Positions 8,427-17,230 of a stretch of 64,000 nt of DNA are shown one piece after another. Made by a program: the position numbers and the translations under genes. Positions within the stretch are counted from its first letter, which is position 1, and the number at the start of each line of letters is the position of its first letter. Source of the stretch: UBA4781 sp963674975 (GTDB taxonomy: Bacteria; Chloroflexota; Anaerolineae; Anaerolineales; Anaerolineaceae). Below the pieces are notes generated by a model. The model was not told where the DNA came from. It did no database searches and saw only the letters and a program-made list of their open reading frames with translations. The stretch covers positions 1,116,001 through 1,180,000 of the forward strand of contig OY771913.1 in NCBI GenBank assembly GCA_963674975.1. The letters are read 5' to 3'.

Positions 8427-10067
8427 ATGCCCCAGTATGAATATAAGGTCATCAAAATTCCCATCAACCAGCAGCGATACTACTGCAGCTTTATGGCATG
8501 CTTTGGCTGGCAGGTGCAGAACATGCAGGAAAGCGTGGATCGGGTTGTCAACCGGTCAATGGGTTTCTCGAACACCACCAACTACGGCAGTCTCAATGCG
8601 CGAACATATTTCCACCCCCACACAAACAATGCCGCCACTTATGGATATTCCCGCAACCACGGCTGGGGCTCTCAGATGAATACTGAAGTTACAGAAGTAC
8701 AAAGCAGATTGACCGTTACATTCTTCCGAGATTCTGCCATTCCTTACCGCAGTGAATTGGAAGCTGTTGAAAGGCGTTTTTTCGCAGCCACCCCTGCTTA
8801 TTTAAACCGCTGCAAGCAGAAAGACAGAAGCAACGAAGATCAATGGCCGGAGCGTAAAGCCGTAAATGCCTGTGCCGATGAAGGAAAAGCTCTGTTGGCA
8901 CGTGGAAGAAAACAGGCACAAAACCAGGTAACCGCGCAAAAACCGATACAAACCCAAACAACCACGAATACAACCATTCAAGAACAACCGCCTGCACAAA
9001 TTCCATCCGAACCACCCACTGCAGTCATCCGTGAGATTGAAGTAACGCAAAATGTATTTCAGTCCGACCAGCCGGGCTTGCAGATCCGTTTGAACTTCAA
9101 CATCAAGAACCGCAAAGGCATTCAGGGACGCGCGGTGGCGTATTTCTTCGATGAAGATCACCAACCGCTGCAGGATGTAAACCAGCGTTTTAAAACCGCC
9201 GACGGCAAGGTCTCGGTCGGTTCCACCTTCCGCCCCGGTTTTGAAGACAGCTACTACAACAGCTACATTTTATTCCTACCCTACAGCGAACTGGATCAAA
9301 AAGATGGCGAGTACCAACTTGGGCTCAACGCCCGGATCTATGATGAGGTAACCAAAACCTTCCTGACAACTTCTCCCGACTTCTCCTTCCGTTACACACA
9401 AAACGGGAAGAATATGCGCGGTGAGAACATCTCCTCACCCACGGTTAAAACAGCCCCTGTTAAACCGAGCAAACCTGCCGTAAAGCCGCAGCAGAAACCC
9501 GCGCCTTCACCCCAGGTCAAACCAGTTGTACCCAAACGCCCGAGCTTCAAAGAATACTCCGCCACCTTCTGTAAAAACTACGGCTGGGACGTGCTCACCG
9601 AAGATCGCAAGGTATTTCTGGAAGGATTGAAGGTCTGGTACAAAGACTATTCAAATGAATCCCTGAAATATTTCCGAAAAGCGCTTGATTTAAATCCCAA
9701 AGAACCTACCTACTGGTCATGGATAAATCAGCAGCTCCAATCCGACGAATCCATTCCGTTCCTACAAAAGGGATTAAAAGAATTACCGAATAATCCATCT
9801 CTGCTCTTTTCACTCGGGATAGCGTATGTAAAAACAACGAAACTGGATGATGCCCGGAAAATCGCGAGTGAACTGGCTGGCGCGGAAGAAAATTCTTCCA
9901 AAATGAACTACCATATTCTGCTGGGCATGATCGCCGAAGCTCAAAAAGATTACAAGACTGCCCTTAAATGCTATGACACTGCAGATAAATTTCGCGACCC
10001 GGAAAGCTTCGACATCATCAAATACTACAAGAAGAACTGCCAGGATTTGATGAAGCAAAAGAAATGA
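8427..10067 (+). CDS. hypothetical protein with TPR repeats, DUF4177-like N-terminus
   Basis: 546 aa without signal peptide or membrane segment. Residues 1-30 (PQYEYKVIKI, then an FGW block) resemble DUF4177-like small domains. A Gln/Thr/Pro-rich linker (~160-205) leads to a beta-rich domain (~205-330) with the pattern of an Ig-like fold (QIRLNFNIKNRKG, AYFFDEDHQPL). A second Pro/Lys linker (~345-375) precedes tetratricopeptide-like helices (~390-540). This layout suggests a cytoplasmic scaffold or adaptor; no catalytic motif is seen. Start ATG follows GAGGTAATC. It is 87 bp upstream of the HD-RyR gene on the same strand, with no clear terminator between, so a joint function is possible but unproven. 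Confidence 0.75.
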   Translation: MPQYEYKVIKIPINQQRYYCSFMACFGWQVQNMQESVDRVVNRSMGFSNTTNYGSLNARTYFHPHTNNAATYGYSRNHGWGSQMNTEVTEVQSRLTVTFFRDSAIPYRSELEAVERRFFAATPAYLNRCKQKDRSNEDQWPERKAVNACADEGKALLARGRKQAQNQVTAQKPIQTQTTTNTTIQEQPPAQIPSEPPTAVIREIEVTQNVFQSDQPGLQIRLNFNIKNRKGIQGRAVAYFFDEDHQPLQDVNQRFKTADGKVSVGSTFRPGFEDSYYNSYILFLPYSELDQKDGEYQLGLNARIYDEVTKTFLTTSPDFSFRYTQNGKNMRGENISSPTVKTAPVKPSKPAVKPQQKPAPSPQVKPVVPKRPSFKEYSATFCKNYGWDVLTEDRKVFLEGLKVWYKDYSNESLKYFRKALDLNPKEPTYWSWINQQLQSDESIPFLQKGLKELPNNPSLLFSLGIAYVKTTKLDDARKIASELAGAEENSSKMNYHILLGMIAEAQKDYKTALKCYDTADKFRDPESFDIIKYYKKNCQDLMKQKK

Positions 10068-10154
10068 TTTATTAAGCGAAAGCCCGTGCTTAAACAGGCT
10101 ATCTCGGGCATAATAGAGTAGATTGAAATTAATATCATCTAAAGGATCCACTTC

Positions 10155-11888
10155 ATGAAAACACTACATACGTACGTAGAGGACTTTTTCGAGCTGATTG
10201 AATCTTCGGAGGGCAGTGAAACCAATCCCAACTTTGTCAATGCACTCAAGATGGCACTGCTGGCTTTTCTGAATAATGAGACAAAAGAAAACGCCGCTGC
10301 AGTTTATGAGATCTTTTTCAGCACCTACCGCGTCGTTCTGGAAAACTCGAACAACACCTTCCTTGATCTGCTGGATATGCTGAGCGCGTATGAAGAACGG
10401 GCTGCTACCCTGATCGATAAGCAGCGCGACCATTACGTCCATTCGGTCAATGTTTTCATTTTAGGATTGTGCATTTATTCACAAAACACCAATTTCCGAG
10501 ATGCTTTCAAAAAAACGAACATCGATCGAGAAAAATACCCCGAAAATTATCCAAACGAACATGAAGAATTCCTTTTCCGCTGGGGAATCGCCGCGCTCTT
10601 CCATGATGTGGGATATCCGGTGGAGATCATCGGCAAACAGATCGAAAGCTTCATGGAGTTCGCCACCAACACCGATCCGGTCGACAACAGGGAAAAGATC
10701 AAAGCCCATCTTGAATTCGAGAATTTTCGCGGTTTGAATTCCGTCGCTGAAATTGTTCCCAAGCGAACATTCATCAAAGAGTTCTACGAACAAAACGATA
10801 ACAGTGTTTACCTTGACCTGCTGCAGCCCATCGATCTGCTGGCGCAGAAGCTGAACCTGTCGCTGGGCATCCCACTGCCCGATATCAAGAACAAACTGGA
10901 TACCTTTGTCGTAGACATGGCAAAGTACGGATTCATCGATCACGGCTTCTACAGCGCCATTATCGTGTTGAAATGGTACGGCTCGCTCATCCAGAAGACA
11001 AAAAGCAATCCCCTGCGCTTCTATCACGCCATTGTCGACAGCGCCAGCGCCATTCTTTTGCACAATTACTACCGCAATGTGTGTCTGAAAGCTTTCGACT
11101 GCGGTCCCCTTGAACCGGAAAGCCACCCGATCGCGTATCTGCTCATGTTCTGCGATGAAATGCAGGAGTGGAACCGGGCAGGATATGGGCGCATCGAAAA
11201 GACACGCACGCAGGCGGCTTCCGCGAATATCAGCATCGACGAAAACACATTCGGGATCACCTACCTGGCAGAGAAAGGCACTTTCCCGCAGAAATTCATC
11301 CAGGATAAAAATAAACTTTTCAATGACCTGCTGAATATCGAAGCAGTTTTCCCGAAAGGTCTGGATATCCGGTGCGACACACTGGAGGTAATTTTCCATG
11401 AAGCAAAGCAGGATAAGCTAGTCCCCCGCCCCATTCTGGAGAACATGGAATTGATTGCAAAAGCCATTCATGAAGATTACATTGCAGAACGGAAAAAGAG
11501 AAATGAACCCATCAAGGTTGCGGAGAAGTTTGAAGATCTGGATGATTCAGCCAGATATTCCAACCTGCGGCAGGCAATGAACATCGGCAAGAAGCTGCAG
11601 AAGGTCGGCTACCTGCTGGTTGATCAGGATGCATATGGAGAAGCGATCCAGCAGTTCGATGACGAGACCATTGAACGATATGCCATCCTGGAACATGATG
11701 ACTGGATGCAGGGAAAGATCAAGGACGGCTGGACCTACGCCCCGGAGCGCGATGATAAGCAGAAGAAGCATAACTGTCTGGTTCCCTGGAGCCAGTTATC
11801 GGATATGTATAAGGAGTATGACCGGGATGTAGCTCGGAACGTACCCAGGCTGGCTGGCATGGCGGGTATGAAGGTTATCAAGTTTTAA
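10155..11888 (+). CDS. HD-domain protein with C-terminal RyR domain
   Basis: 577 aa, cytoplasmic. An HD phosphohydrolase-like domain is visible: H93/H96 in RDHYVHSV, the H150-D151 doublet in ALFHDVGYP, and later acidic/His blocks DHGFYSA and FCDEMQEW. The last ~70 residues (505-572) match the RyR domain of ryanodine receptors: LEHDDWMQ, KDGWTYAPERD, KKHNCLVPWSQL and DRDVARNVPRL. Bacterial RyR domains are thought to bind ligands, possibly nucleotides, so a ligand-gated HD hydrolase is a fair guess. AAAGGA precedes the ATG. Substrate unknown. The protein is too long and too divergent for a dGTPase or a c-di-GMP phosphodiesterase (no HD-GYP). Confidence 0.8.
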   Translation: MKTLHTYVEDFFELIESSEGSETNPNFVNALKMALLAFLNNETKENAAAVYEIFFSTYRVVLENSNNTFLDLLDMLSAYEERAATLIDKQRDHYVHSVNVFILGLCIYSQNTNFRDAFKKTNIDREKYPENYPNEHEEFLFRWGIAALFHDVGYPVEIIGKQIESFMEFATNTDPVDNREKIKAHLEFENFRGLNSVAEIVPKRTFIKEFYEQNDNSVYLDLLQPIDLLAQKLNLSLGIPLPDIKNKLDTFVVDMAKYGFIDHGFYSAIIVLKWYGSLIQKTKSNPLRFYHAIVDSASAILLHNYYRNVCLKAFDCGPLEPESHPIAYLLMFCDEMQEWNRAGYGRIEKTRTQAASANISIDENTFGITYLAEKGTFPQKFIQDKNKLFNDLLNIEAVFPKGLDIRCDTLEVIFHEAKQDKLVPRPILENMELIAKAIHEDYIAERKKRNEPIKVAEKFEDLDDSARYSNLRQAMNIGKKLQKVGYLLVDQDAYGEAIQQFDDETIERYAILEHDDWMQGKIKDGWTYAPERDDKQKKHNCLVPWSQLSDMYKEYDRDVARNVPRLAGMAGMKVIKF

Positions 11889-11965
11889 ATTGCCCCCTCT
11901 TATTCTCCCCCATGACTATGGGGGAGATTTTTTAATGGATTGTTCCAATCCACCCTCCCAGTCAG

Positions 11966-12135
11966 TTTGTCATCCCGAGCGAAGGCGAGGGATATCACTT
12001 AAACGAAGTCGATTCCTAAAGAAGTCGCAAGATTGCATTTTCATAATAACGCACCACGTCTTTGTGATTTGTCGATTGAAACACCTCGATATGAAGAGAT
12101 CCATCAGTCTCGCTACGCTCCCTCTGGATGACAAA
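11966..12135. repeat. REP-like intergenic inverted repeat element
   Basis: Left end TTTGTCATCCCGAGCGAAGG (11966-11985) and right end, read on the minus strand, TTTGTCATCCAGAGGGAGCG (12135-12116) are similar, so the element is a large imperfect inverted repeat of about 170 bp. Such TGTCATCC-GAG-CGAAG ends are typical of dispersed REP/MITE-like repeats. The surrounding 11889-12300 holds no gene; short open frames in it are reads through the repeat. Confidence 0.7.
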
Positions 12136-12180
12136 CAATTGGGTACATTCCTAACACACCATTACCCTTTAACCCTTTCG

Positions 12181-12205
12181 GTGGGTGGTACCAACCCACC
12201 CTACC
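12181..12205. repeat. 25-bp palindromic intergenic repeat, copy 2
   Basis: GTGGGTGGTACCAACCCAC plus CCTACC, identical to the copy at 129-153 except for one base. It lies 45 bp past the REP-like element and 96 bp before the C45 hydrolase gene. The pairing of this palindrome with the REP-like element suggests a composite repeat. Confidence 0.6.
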
Positions 12206-12300
12206 GGGCATGGGGGAAAAATCAATAAATAATATATAAGAATCATTCAAAATTTTTATCAAGCTACAATTGGGGTAAAAATCGAGAAATGGAGTAAAAA

Positions 12301-13338
12301 ATGTATCATCCACGATTGAAAGGTTCGCCCTATGTCATGGGTCAGAAGATGGGGAACATCTTCAAAGCCGGCAAGGCACACTTCCCTATCCATCTTGACC
12401 CATTCCAGCATGAGTTTGGAAAAAAGAGCGGGAAGATATTAAAGCAATATTTCCCCGAAGCAGCCGAAGAGATCAGGGGTGTCACGGACGTGATCGGGAT
12501 CGATAATGAGTTATTCACCGCCTGGATGATGTGTATGGGCTGCTGCCTTGATCCGCATGAAGACGACAGTGTAGAAGCAAGGGGCTGCACCGCCTTCAGC
12601 TTTGTTCACAATGGACAGGTCATTTATGGACGCAATAACGATCTACCTCCATTTTTAGGACCCATCAGCAAGAGTATTTATTACCAACCCGCGCAGAAAA
12701 ATCACTTCATTCTCAACACCTCTTCCTTTATTAATGGGGAAGAAGGCATCAATGAATTTGGTTTAGTTGCTGCCATGACATTTGTAGTACCCAAGGTAGA
12801 GGAGATCAAGCCCGGCATCAATTCGGTATTCCTGGTGCGTTATATTCTGGAAAATTGTAAAATCGTTAAGGAAGGATTGGATGCCCTGGAAAGCCTGCCC
12901 ATCGCATCCAGCTGCAATATCCTGCTGGCGGATAAGTCCGGGCAGATGGTGGTGGCGGAATGCAATCCGTCGAAAAATATATTTCGTCAGCCGGAAAAGA
13001 ATAAAGATGGTGAGGATTTCATCATCACCGTCAATCACTTCATCTCCCCTGAAATGTGGGAACATGACGCCAGCAACAGGGATGTGTACTTCTCCGAAAC
13101 CCGCCATCAAACTGCTTTTCATGCTTTGAAAGATATGAAATACACCGATAGTGTTGAACATGCTCAAGCTGTTCTTAGCGGGAAACACGGCTTTCTCTGT
13201 CAATATGAAAAAAGCCTGAATTTTGATACCATCTGGGCATCTGTATTTGATATCACCCGGCAGAAAATTTATCGAGCGGAAGGAAACCCGGGGAGAATAA
13301 AATTCAAAGAAGACACCCGATTAATATATTCCGCATAA
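12301..13338 (+). CDS. C45-family (Ntn) amide hydrolase/acyltransferase
   Basis: 345 aa, related to the C45 Ntn hydrolases (acyl-CoA:6-APA acyltransferase and linear-amide hydrolases). The signature is ARGCTAFSF, with candidate nucleophile C96, followed by YGRNND (R111, N112, D114). In C45 enzymes the chain is cut just before this cysteine, freeing it as N-terminal nucleophile; here a ~95-residue propeptide would be removed. Later blocks NEFGLVAAMTF and SSCNILLADKSG fit the family. No signal peptide. GGAG lies eight bases before the ATG. Natural substrate unknown; a linear amide is likely. A second, exported relative is at 56557-57552. Confidence 0.8.
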   Translation: MYHPRLKGSPYVMGQKMGNIFKAGKAHFPIHLDPFQHEFGKKSGKILKQYFPEAAEEIRGVTDVIGIDNELFTAWMMCMGCCLDPHEDDSVEARGCTAFSFVHNGQVIYGRNNDLPPFLGPISKSIYYQPAQKNHFILNTSSFINGEEGINEFGLVAAMTFVVPKVEEIKPGINSVFLVRYILENCKIVKEGLDALESLPIASSCNILLADKSGQMVVAECNPSKNIFRQPEKNKDGEDFIITVNHFISPEMWEHDASNRDVYFSETRHQTAFHALKDMKYTDSVEHAQAVLSGKHGFLCQYEKSLNFDTIWASVFDITRQKIYRAEGNPGRIKFKEDTRLIYSA

Positions 13339-13428
13339 ATTTTTGAAAAGATTCTTTATACAATTATTCGAAATACAATATAAAATTAGCTATTCAAATC
13401 TACTTTACAAAAATCAGGTAGGAAAATC

Positions 13429-14484
13429 ATGCAAAAGAAACAAAAGAATCTCATTAAACTTAATCCATTTTCACTCTGTATTTTATTTCTGACCGCGCTG
13501 CTCATTTTCAGCGCCTGCACAAGTCAGCCGCAGGAATGTGTATGCGTATGTGATTGTTCATCAGATGAAACTGCAGAAGAACAGGCTGCAGCAGATTCTG
13601 CAGAATCAGAAAACACCGATGCGGTGATCCCCGAAGAAACTGCAGAAGAAACCGGTGGTTTCGTCCCCTGCCCCATCGCTTTTGATTCCGATCGCGACGG
13701 CAACCTTGAGATCTATACAATGGACTCCAACGGGGAGAACCTGGTCAATCTGACCAATGACCCGGCAAATGATTGGAATCCCGACTGGTCGCCGGATGGC
13801 AGCCAGATCGCTTTTGTCTCTGAACGTAATAATGAACGATCTATTTACATCATGGATGCTGATGGAAGTAATTTGCGCCTGTTTACCAACATGCCGGAAA
13901 GCGATCTTGCTGATTGGTCACCGGATGGAAAAACCATCGCTTTCACAAGTCAGGCGGCAAACGGGAATTTTGAGATCTATATTATGAATGTCGATGGCAG
14001 CAATGAACCCATCAACCTTACCAACAACGATACTCAGGATCTCGTACCGGTTTGGTCACCGGATGGTAGCCAGATCGCCTGGCTGAGCGGTGATGATGGT
14101 TGGGATCTATTTGTAATGAACTCAGACGGCAGCAATGTACGCCAGCTCACCGATCAGGGACATGTATTTAACGTCAAATGGTCTATCGATGGAAATCTCT
14201 ATCTTGACTGGGATAATGATGTCTACGGCTCTTTCAACTGCCTGATGGATACAAACGGAACGATCATCTCCACTGGTTTTGGCAAAGGGGACGGCTTGCA
14301 GTATTTCCCATATTGGACGCTGGAAGGGGATAAGGTTGAACTGGTCTCAGCAGATATGAATGATGGGAATAACGAACTGTATCTGATCGGCGAAATCTTC
14401 CCGGATTTTGTCCTCAATCTCACCAATAATCCAGGGAACGATGAAAACCCGGATTGGCCGATGCTTCAATGCGGTCCGCAATAA
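13429..14484 (+). CDS. lipoprotein with TolB/WD40-like beta-propeller
   Basis: 351 aa. Signal peptide with lipobox IFSAC (C30), so it is a surface lipoprotein. A cysteine cluster (CVCVCDC) and an acidic Glu/Ala linker precede a beta-propeller built from PD40/TolB-like repeats: IAFDSDRDGN, then WSPDGSQIAF, WSPDGKTIAF and WSPDGSQIAW, each paired with IYxMDxDGSN. Roughly five to six blades. Such propellers bind proteins or glycans; no catalytic site is visible. GGTAGGAAAATC precedes the ATG. It stands alone and is followed by a terminator. Confidence 0.85.
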   Translation: MQKKQKNLIKLNPFSLCILFLTALLIFSACTSQPQECVCVCDCSSDETAEEQAAADSAESENTDAVIPEETAEETGGFVPCPIAFDSDRDGNLEIYTMDSNGENLVNLTNDPANDWNPDWSPDGSQIAFVSERNNERSIYIMDADGSNLRLFTNMPESDLADWSPDGKTIAFTSQAANGNFEIYIMNVDGSNEPINLTNNDTQDLVPVWSPDGSQIAWLSGDDGWDLFVMNSDGSNVRQLTDQGHVFNVKWSIDGNLYLDWDNDVYGSFNCLMDTNGTIISTGFGKGDGLQYFPYWTLEGDKVELVSADMNDGNNELYLIGEIFPDFVLNLTNNPGNDENPDWPMLQCGPQ

Positions 14485-14502
14485 AAAGAAGGTCTATAGA
14501 AT

Positions 14503-14533
14503 CAGGGTGCGCCTACAGCGCACCCTGTAATTC
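14503..14533. terminator. GC-rich terminator hairpin
   Basis: CAGGGTGCGC-CTACA-GCGCACCCTG stem-loop 20 bp past the lipoprotein stop. The T-tract after it is poor (TAATTCTTT), so efficiency is uncertain. Confidence 0.65.
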
Positions 14534-14560
14534 TTTACAATGAATTTGTATTGATATAAT
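14534..14560 (+). promoter_or_regulatory. promoter of the Gfo/Idh/MocA gene, possibly leaderless
   Basis: TTTACA (14534-14539) and TATAAT (14555-14560), spacer 15. The start codon at 14568 is only 8 bases past the -10 box and no Shine-Dalgarno is seen, so the transcript probably begins at or next to the ATG. Confidence 0.5.
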
Positions 14561-14567
14561 CATTTCT

Positions 14568-15983
14568 ATGCATCCAAAACCATTTGAAGTCTTATTAATA
14601 GGAGCGGGAAACCGCGGAGCAGAAGTCTACGGGGAATGGATCTACAATCACCCCAACCAACTGAAGATCACCGCCATCGCCGAACCCAACCAAAGCCGGC
14701 GCAAGGCGGCGGCAGAAAGACATGCCATCCCACCGGAACGCCAGTTCGTAGGCTGGGAAGAAGCATTGAGCAGGGGCAAGATCGCCGATGCCGCCATCAT
14801 CTGCACGCTCGATCCGCAGCATACCCGCCCGGCACTCAAAGCGCTGGAATGCGGTTATGACGTGCTGCTGGAAAAGCCTATGGCAAACCGGTTGGAAGAC
14901 TGCGTGGCGCTGGTGCATACTGCCGAAAAGCATGGCAGGCTGCTGCAGATCGCACATGTGCTACGCTACACCGATTTCTTTCAACACCTGTATCAGATCG
15001 TACAGTCCGGACGATTGGGGAAGATCATCACCGTTTCGCACCGCGAGAACGTCTCCGCCTGGCACATGGCGCACAGCTACGTGCGCGGCAACTGGCGGCG
15101 GGAAGATCAATCCAGCCCGATGCTGCTGGCGAAATCATGCCATGATCTGGATATTCTCTACTGGATCCTAGGCAGCAGAGCCAGAACACTCAGTTCAGTG
15201 GGAAACCTGATGCTTTTCAAGCCGGAAAACGCTCCGCAGGGTGCCCCGCAGCGCTGTCTGGAAGGCTGCCCTGTATCCGAAACCTGCCCCTTTTACGCAC
15301 CCACTATTTATATGGATATTGAGCCGATCTACTTCGGATTGGGCAATGCGCGAGATAAGGGTATCAGCCTGGCTGGCAAGATGATGCAGCGCTGCCCCAG
15401 TATTATGCATGCCGCTTCCAAGGTAATACCGGCACTGCGCAGGATCACTGAATATACCGGCTGGCCGCGCTCGGTGGTTACGGATAAACCAGCCGACCCC
15501 GCCAGTGTGTATGAAGCACTTAAAACCGGTCCGTATGGACGCTGCGTATATCACTGCGACAACGACGTGGTGGATCATCAGATCGTGCTGATGGAAATGG
15601 AAAATGGGATTTCGGTCTCTTTCACCATGCACGGGCACAGCTTTGAAGAAGGCAGAACCATCCGCATCGATGGATCGCAAGCCACCCTGCTGGGCAAATT
15701 CGGGTTCAATCACACCTTCATCGAGATCTGCAGCCACCGCGGAGGGAAACGCGAACGGATCGACATGCCCAACAATCTGGAAATGGAAGGGCACGGCGGA
15801 GGCGACAGCGGTTTGATGGAGCATTTCGTGAAAGCTCTGGCAGGAGTGCAGGATGCTGCCCTTACCAATGCACGCGCATCGCTGGAAAGTCACCTGATGG
15901 CTTTCGCCGCGGAGCAAGCGCGCAAAACGGACAGCGTGATGAATATGGAAGCTTACCGCGCAGAAGCGGAGAAGATGGGGTAA
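14568..15983 (+). CDS. Gfo/Idh/MocA-family oxidoreductase
   Basis: 471-aa NAD(P)-dependent oxidoreductase acting on sugars or polyols. N-terminal Rossmann fold with GAGNRG (12-17), catalytic EKP (102-104) and the downstream histidine block SCHDLDILYW. The C-terminal half carries a cysteine cluster, CLEGCPVSETCPFYAP, absent from the classic ~350-aa members; it may bind a metal. At 471 aa it belongs to a longer subfamily. No Shine-Dalgarno; a -10 box lies just upstream. No neighbour indicates the substrate; the SorC regulator downstream is on the opposite strand. Confidence 0.88.
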   Translation: MHPKPFEVLLIGAGNRGAEVYGEWIYNHPNQLKITAIAEPNQSRRKAAAERHAIPPERQFVGWEEALSRGKIADAAIICTLDPQHTRPALKALECGYDVLLEKPMANRLEDCVALVHTAEKHGRLLQIAHVLRYTDFFQHLYQIVQSGRLGKIITVSHRENVSAWHMAHSYVRGNWRREDQSSPMLLAKSCHDLDILYWILGSRARTLSSVGNLMLFKPENAPQGAPQRCLEGCPVSETCPFYAPTIYMDIEPIYFGLGNARDKGISLAGKMMQRCPSIMHAASKVIPALRRITEYTGWPRSVVTDKPADPASVYEALKTGPYGRCVYHCDNDVVDHQIVLMEMENGISVSFTMHGHSFEEGRTIRIDGSQATLLGKFGFNHTFIEICSHRGGKRERIDMPNNLEMEGHGGGDSGLMEHFVKALAGVQDAALTNARASLESHLMAFAAEQARKTDSVMNMEAYRAEAEKMG

Positions 15984-16061
15984 ATATCCCCATTTGTATG
16001 GGTTGGCATACCCCTCCCTGCCGGCTCAGGATCACAGGCGGGCGAAGAAAATAGTATTCAC

Positions 16062-17054
16062 CTACGTTGACTCTTTCTTATCACTCAAATGATCGGGGAC
16101 ACCCGCCTGATGTAAGAGCTCTTTCGCAGTTTCCAGGTTTGTGACCAGGTAATCGATCCATCCGCCCACCAGCACAGAGGTTATAGCAGCGACTTTATCC
16201 ACCCCTACCGCTACCGCAATGATCTTGGGAATACCATGCAGCTGCGTGATGGTTGCTCCAATCATTCTGTCATTTCCAGAAAAATCAACGCAGTTCCCAT
16301 TCGCATCGAGAAATGAATTGCAGACGCTTGCGATTCCACCTTTTGCATGTATTTCTTCGATATCACTATCCTTCAGCAGCCCTGAACGAATGATGGTTGC
16401 ATATTCATTAAGTGTTCCAATGCCAACCAATGCGATCGTTGCATGCAAAGCCACATCGCATACATTTTTGATCTCTGGTTCCGCCATCAAAACATCAAAT
16501 GCAGCCTTTGTGGAAACAAAAGCCGGAGCGTTCAATTGTAAGTAATTGCAGTTCAGACGCTCCGCGAGATTTCTGACAATTCTATTTGCCTGCCAGGTCG
16601 CACCATCCGGTCCGATACCCCCAATCAATGGGACAACAGTTAATTCATTACGATCGATCGCACCCAGGTTCTCACTGACAGCGTTCATGGTATTGCCTGC
16701 TGCAACACCGATGATATCTCCGTTATGCAGAAAACGCTTCAACAGTGATGTAACTCCAGTCGTGACCATTTCCATGGAATTTATCGGTGGTAAATTATAT
16801 GTGTCCACAACCACTGCATCGACAATGTCAAACTGGTCAACCAGTTTCTTCTCGTATTTTTGTTCTTCAGAATATGGGTTTTTTATAGAGATATTAACGA
16901 TACCTTCATTTTTAGCAAGGGTGAGCATACGACTCACATGGGGGCGTGATATCCCTAATCGTTCTGATATTTGCTGCTGGGTTAATTCATCAAAATAATA
17001 AAGATTGCAAATTTTAATAATTAATTTAACCCTCTCTTCATCAATGGGAAACAA
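16062..17054 (-). CDS. SorC/DeoR-type sugar-binding transcriptional regulator
   Basis: About 330 aa. N-terminal helix-turn-helix (ELTQQQISERLGISRPHVSRM), then the SorC effector domain, which resembles glucosamine-6-phosphate isomerase folds (GVAAGNTM, LIGGIGP, VGIGTLNEY blocks). Such regulators sense phosphorylated sugars. I chose TTG 17054 because GGAGG lies six bases before it; a TTG five codons upstream would lack this spacing. The gene diverges from the PTS operon at 17231, whose promoter overlaps repeated ATGTACAT sites. It most likely represses or activates that operon in response to the PTS product. Confidence 0.9.
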   Translation of the reverse strand: MFPIDEERVKLIIKICNLYYFDELTQQQISERLGISRPHVSRMLTLAKNEGIVNISIKNPYSEEQKYEKKLVDQFDIVDAVVVDTYNLPPINSMEMVTTGVTSLLKRFLHNGDIIGVAAGNTMNAVSENLGAIDRNELTVVPLIGGIGPDGATWQANRIVRNLAERLNCNYLQLNAPAFVSTKAAFDVLMAEPEIKNVCDVALHATIALVGIGTLNEYATIIRSGLLKDSDIEEIHAKGGIASVCNSFLDANGNCVDFSGNDRMIGATITQLHGIPKIIAVAVGVDKVAAITSVLVGGWIDYLVTNLETAKELLHQAGVPDHLSDKKEST

Positions 17055-17151
17055 GGCACTCCTCCGCAATTACAAATGTAAGTGCATCAATTATAGTACC
17101 TTTGTGCAGCTAGAGGGAAAACGTGTAAAATAGCCTGTTTTAAAGCATAGA

Positions 17152-17180
17152 TTGACAATTTTATGTATTTATCATATACT
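17152..17180 (+). promoter_or_regulatory. sigma-70-type promoter of the PTS/TrpAB-like operon
   Basis: TTGACA (17152-17157), 17-base spacer, TATACT (17175-17180). Near-consensus; the expected transcription start is about 17187, inside the putative operator. Confidence 0.8.
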
Positions 17181-17183
17181 GAT

Positions 17184-17209
17184 ATGTACATATGTGTCAT
17201 CATGTACAT
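17184..17209. promoter_or_regulatory. putative SorC-family operator, two ATGTACAT half-sites
   Basis: ATGTACAT occurs at 17184-17191 and again at 17202-17209, 18 bp apart, so the two palindromes face the same side of the helix. A related TTGTAC follows at 17210. They cover the expected start of transcription, as for repression by the divergent SorC-type regulator. Confidence 0.55.
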
Positions 17210-17230
17210 TTGTACTTTAGGATGGATACA

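Noticed and set aside
10479..11399. A 306-aa open frame opposite the HD-RyR gene
   Set aside because: Antisense to a gene with two recognisable domains; its sequence looks like mirror coding.
11890..12228. A 112-aa open frame in the gap after the HD-RyR gene
   Set aside because: It reads through the REP-like element and the 25-bp palindrome and resembles no protein.
15195..15917. A 240-aa open frame opposite the Gfo/Idh/MocA gene
   Set aside because: Shadow of a confident gene on the other strand.
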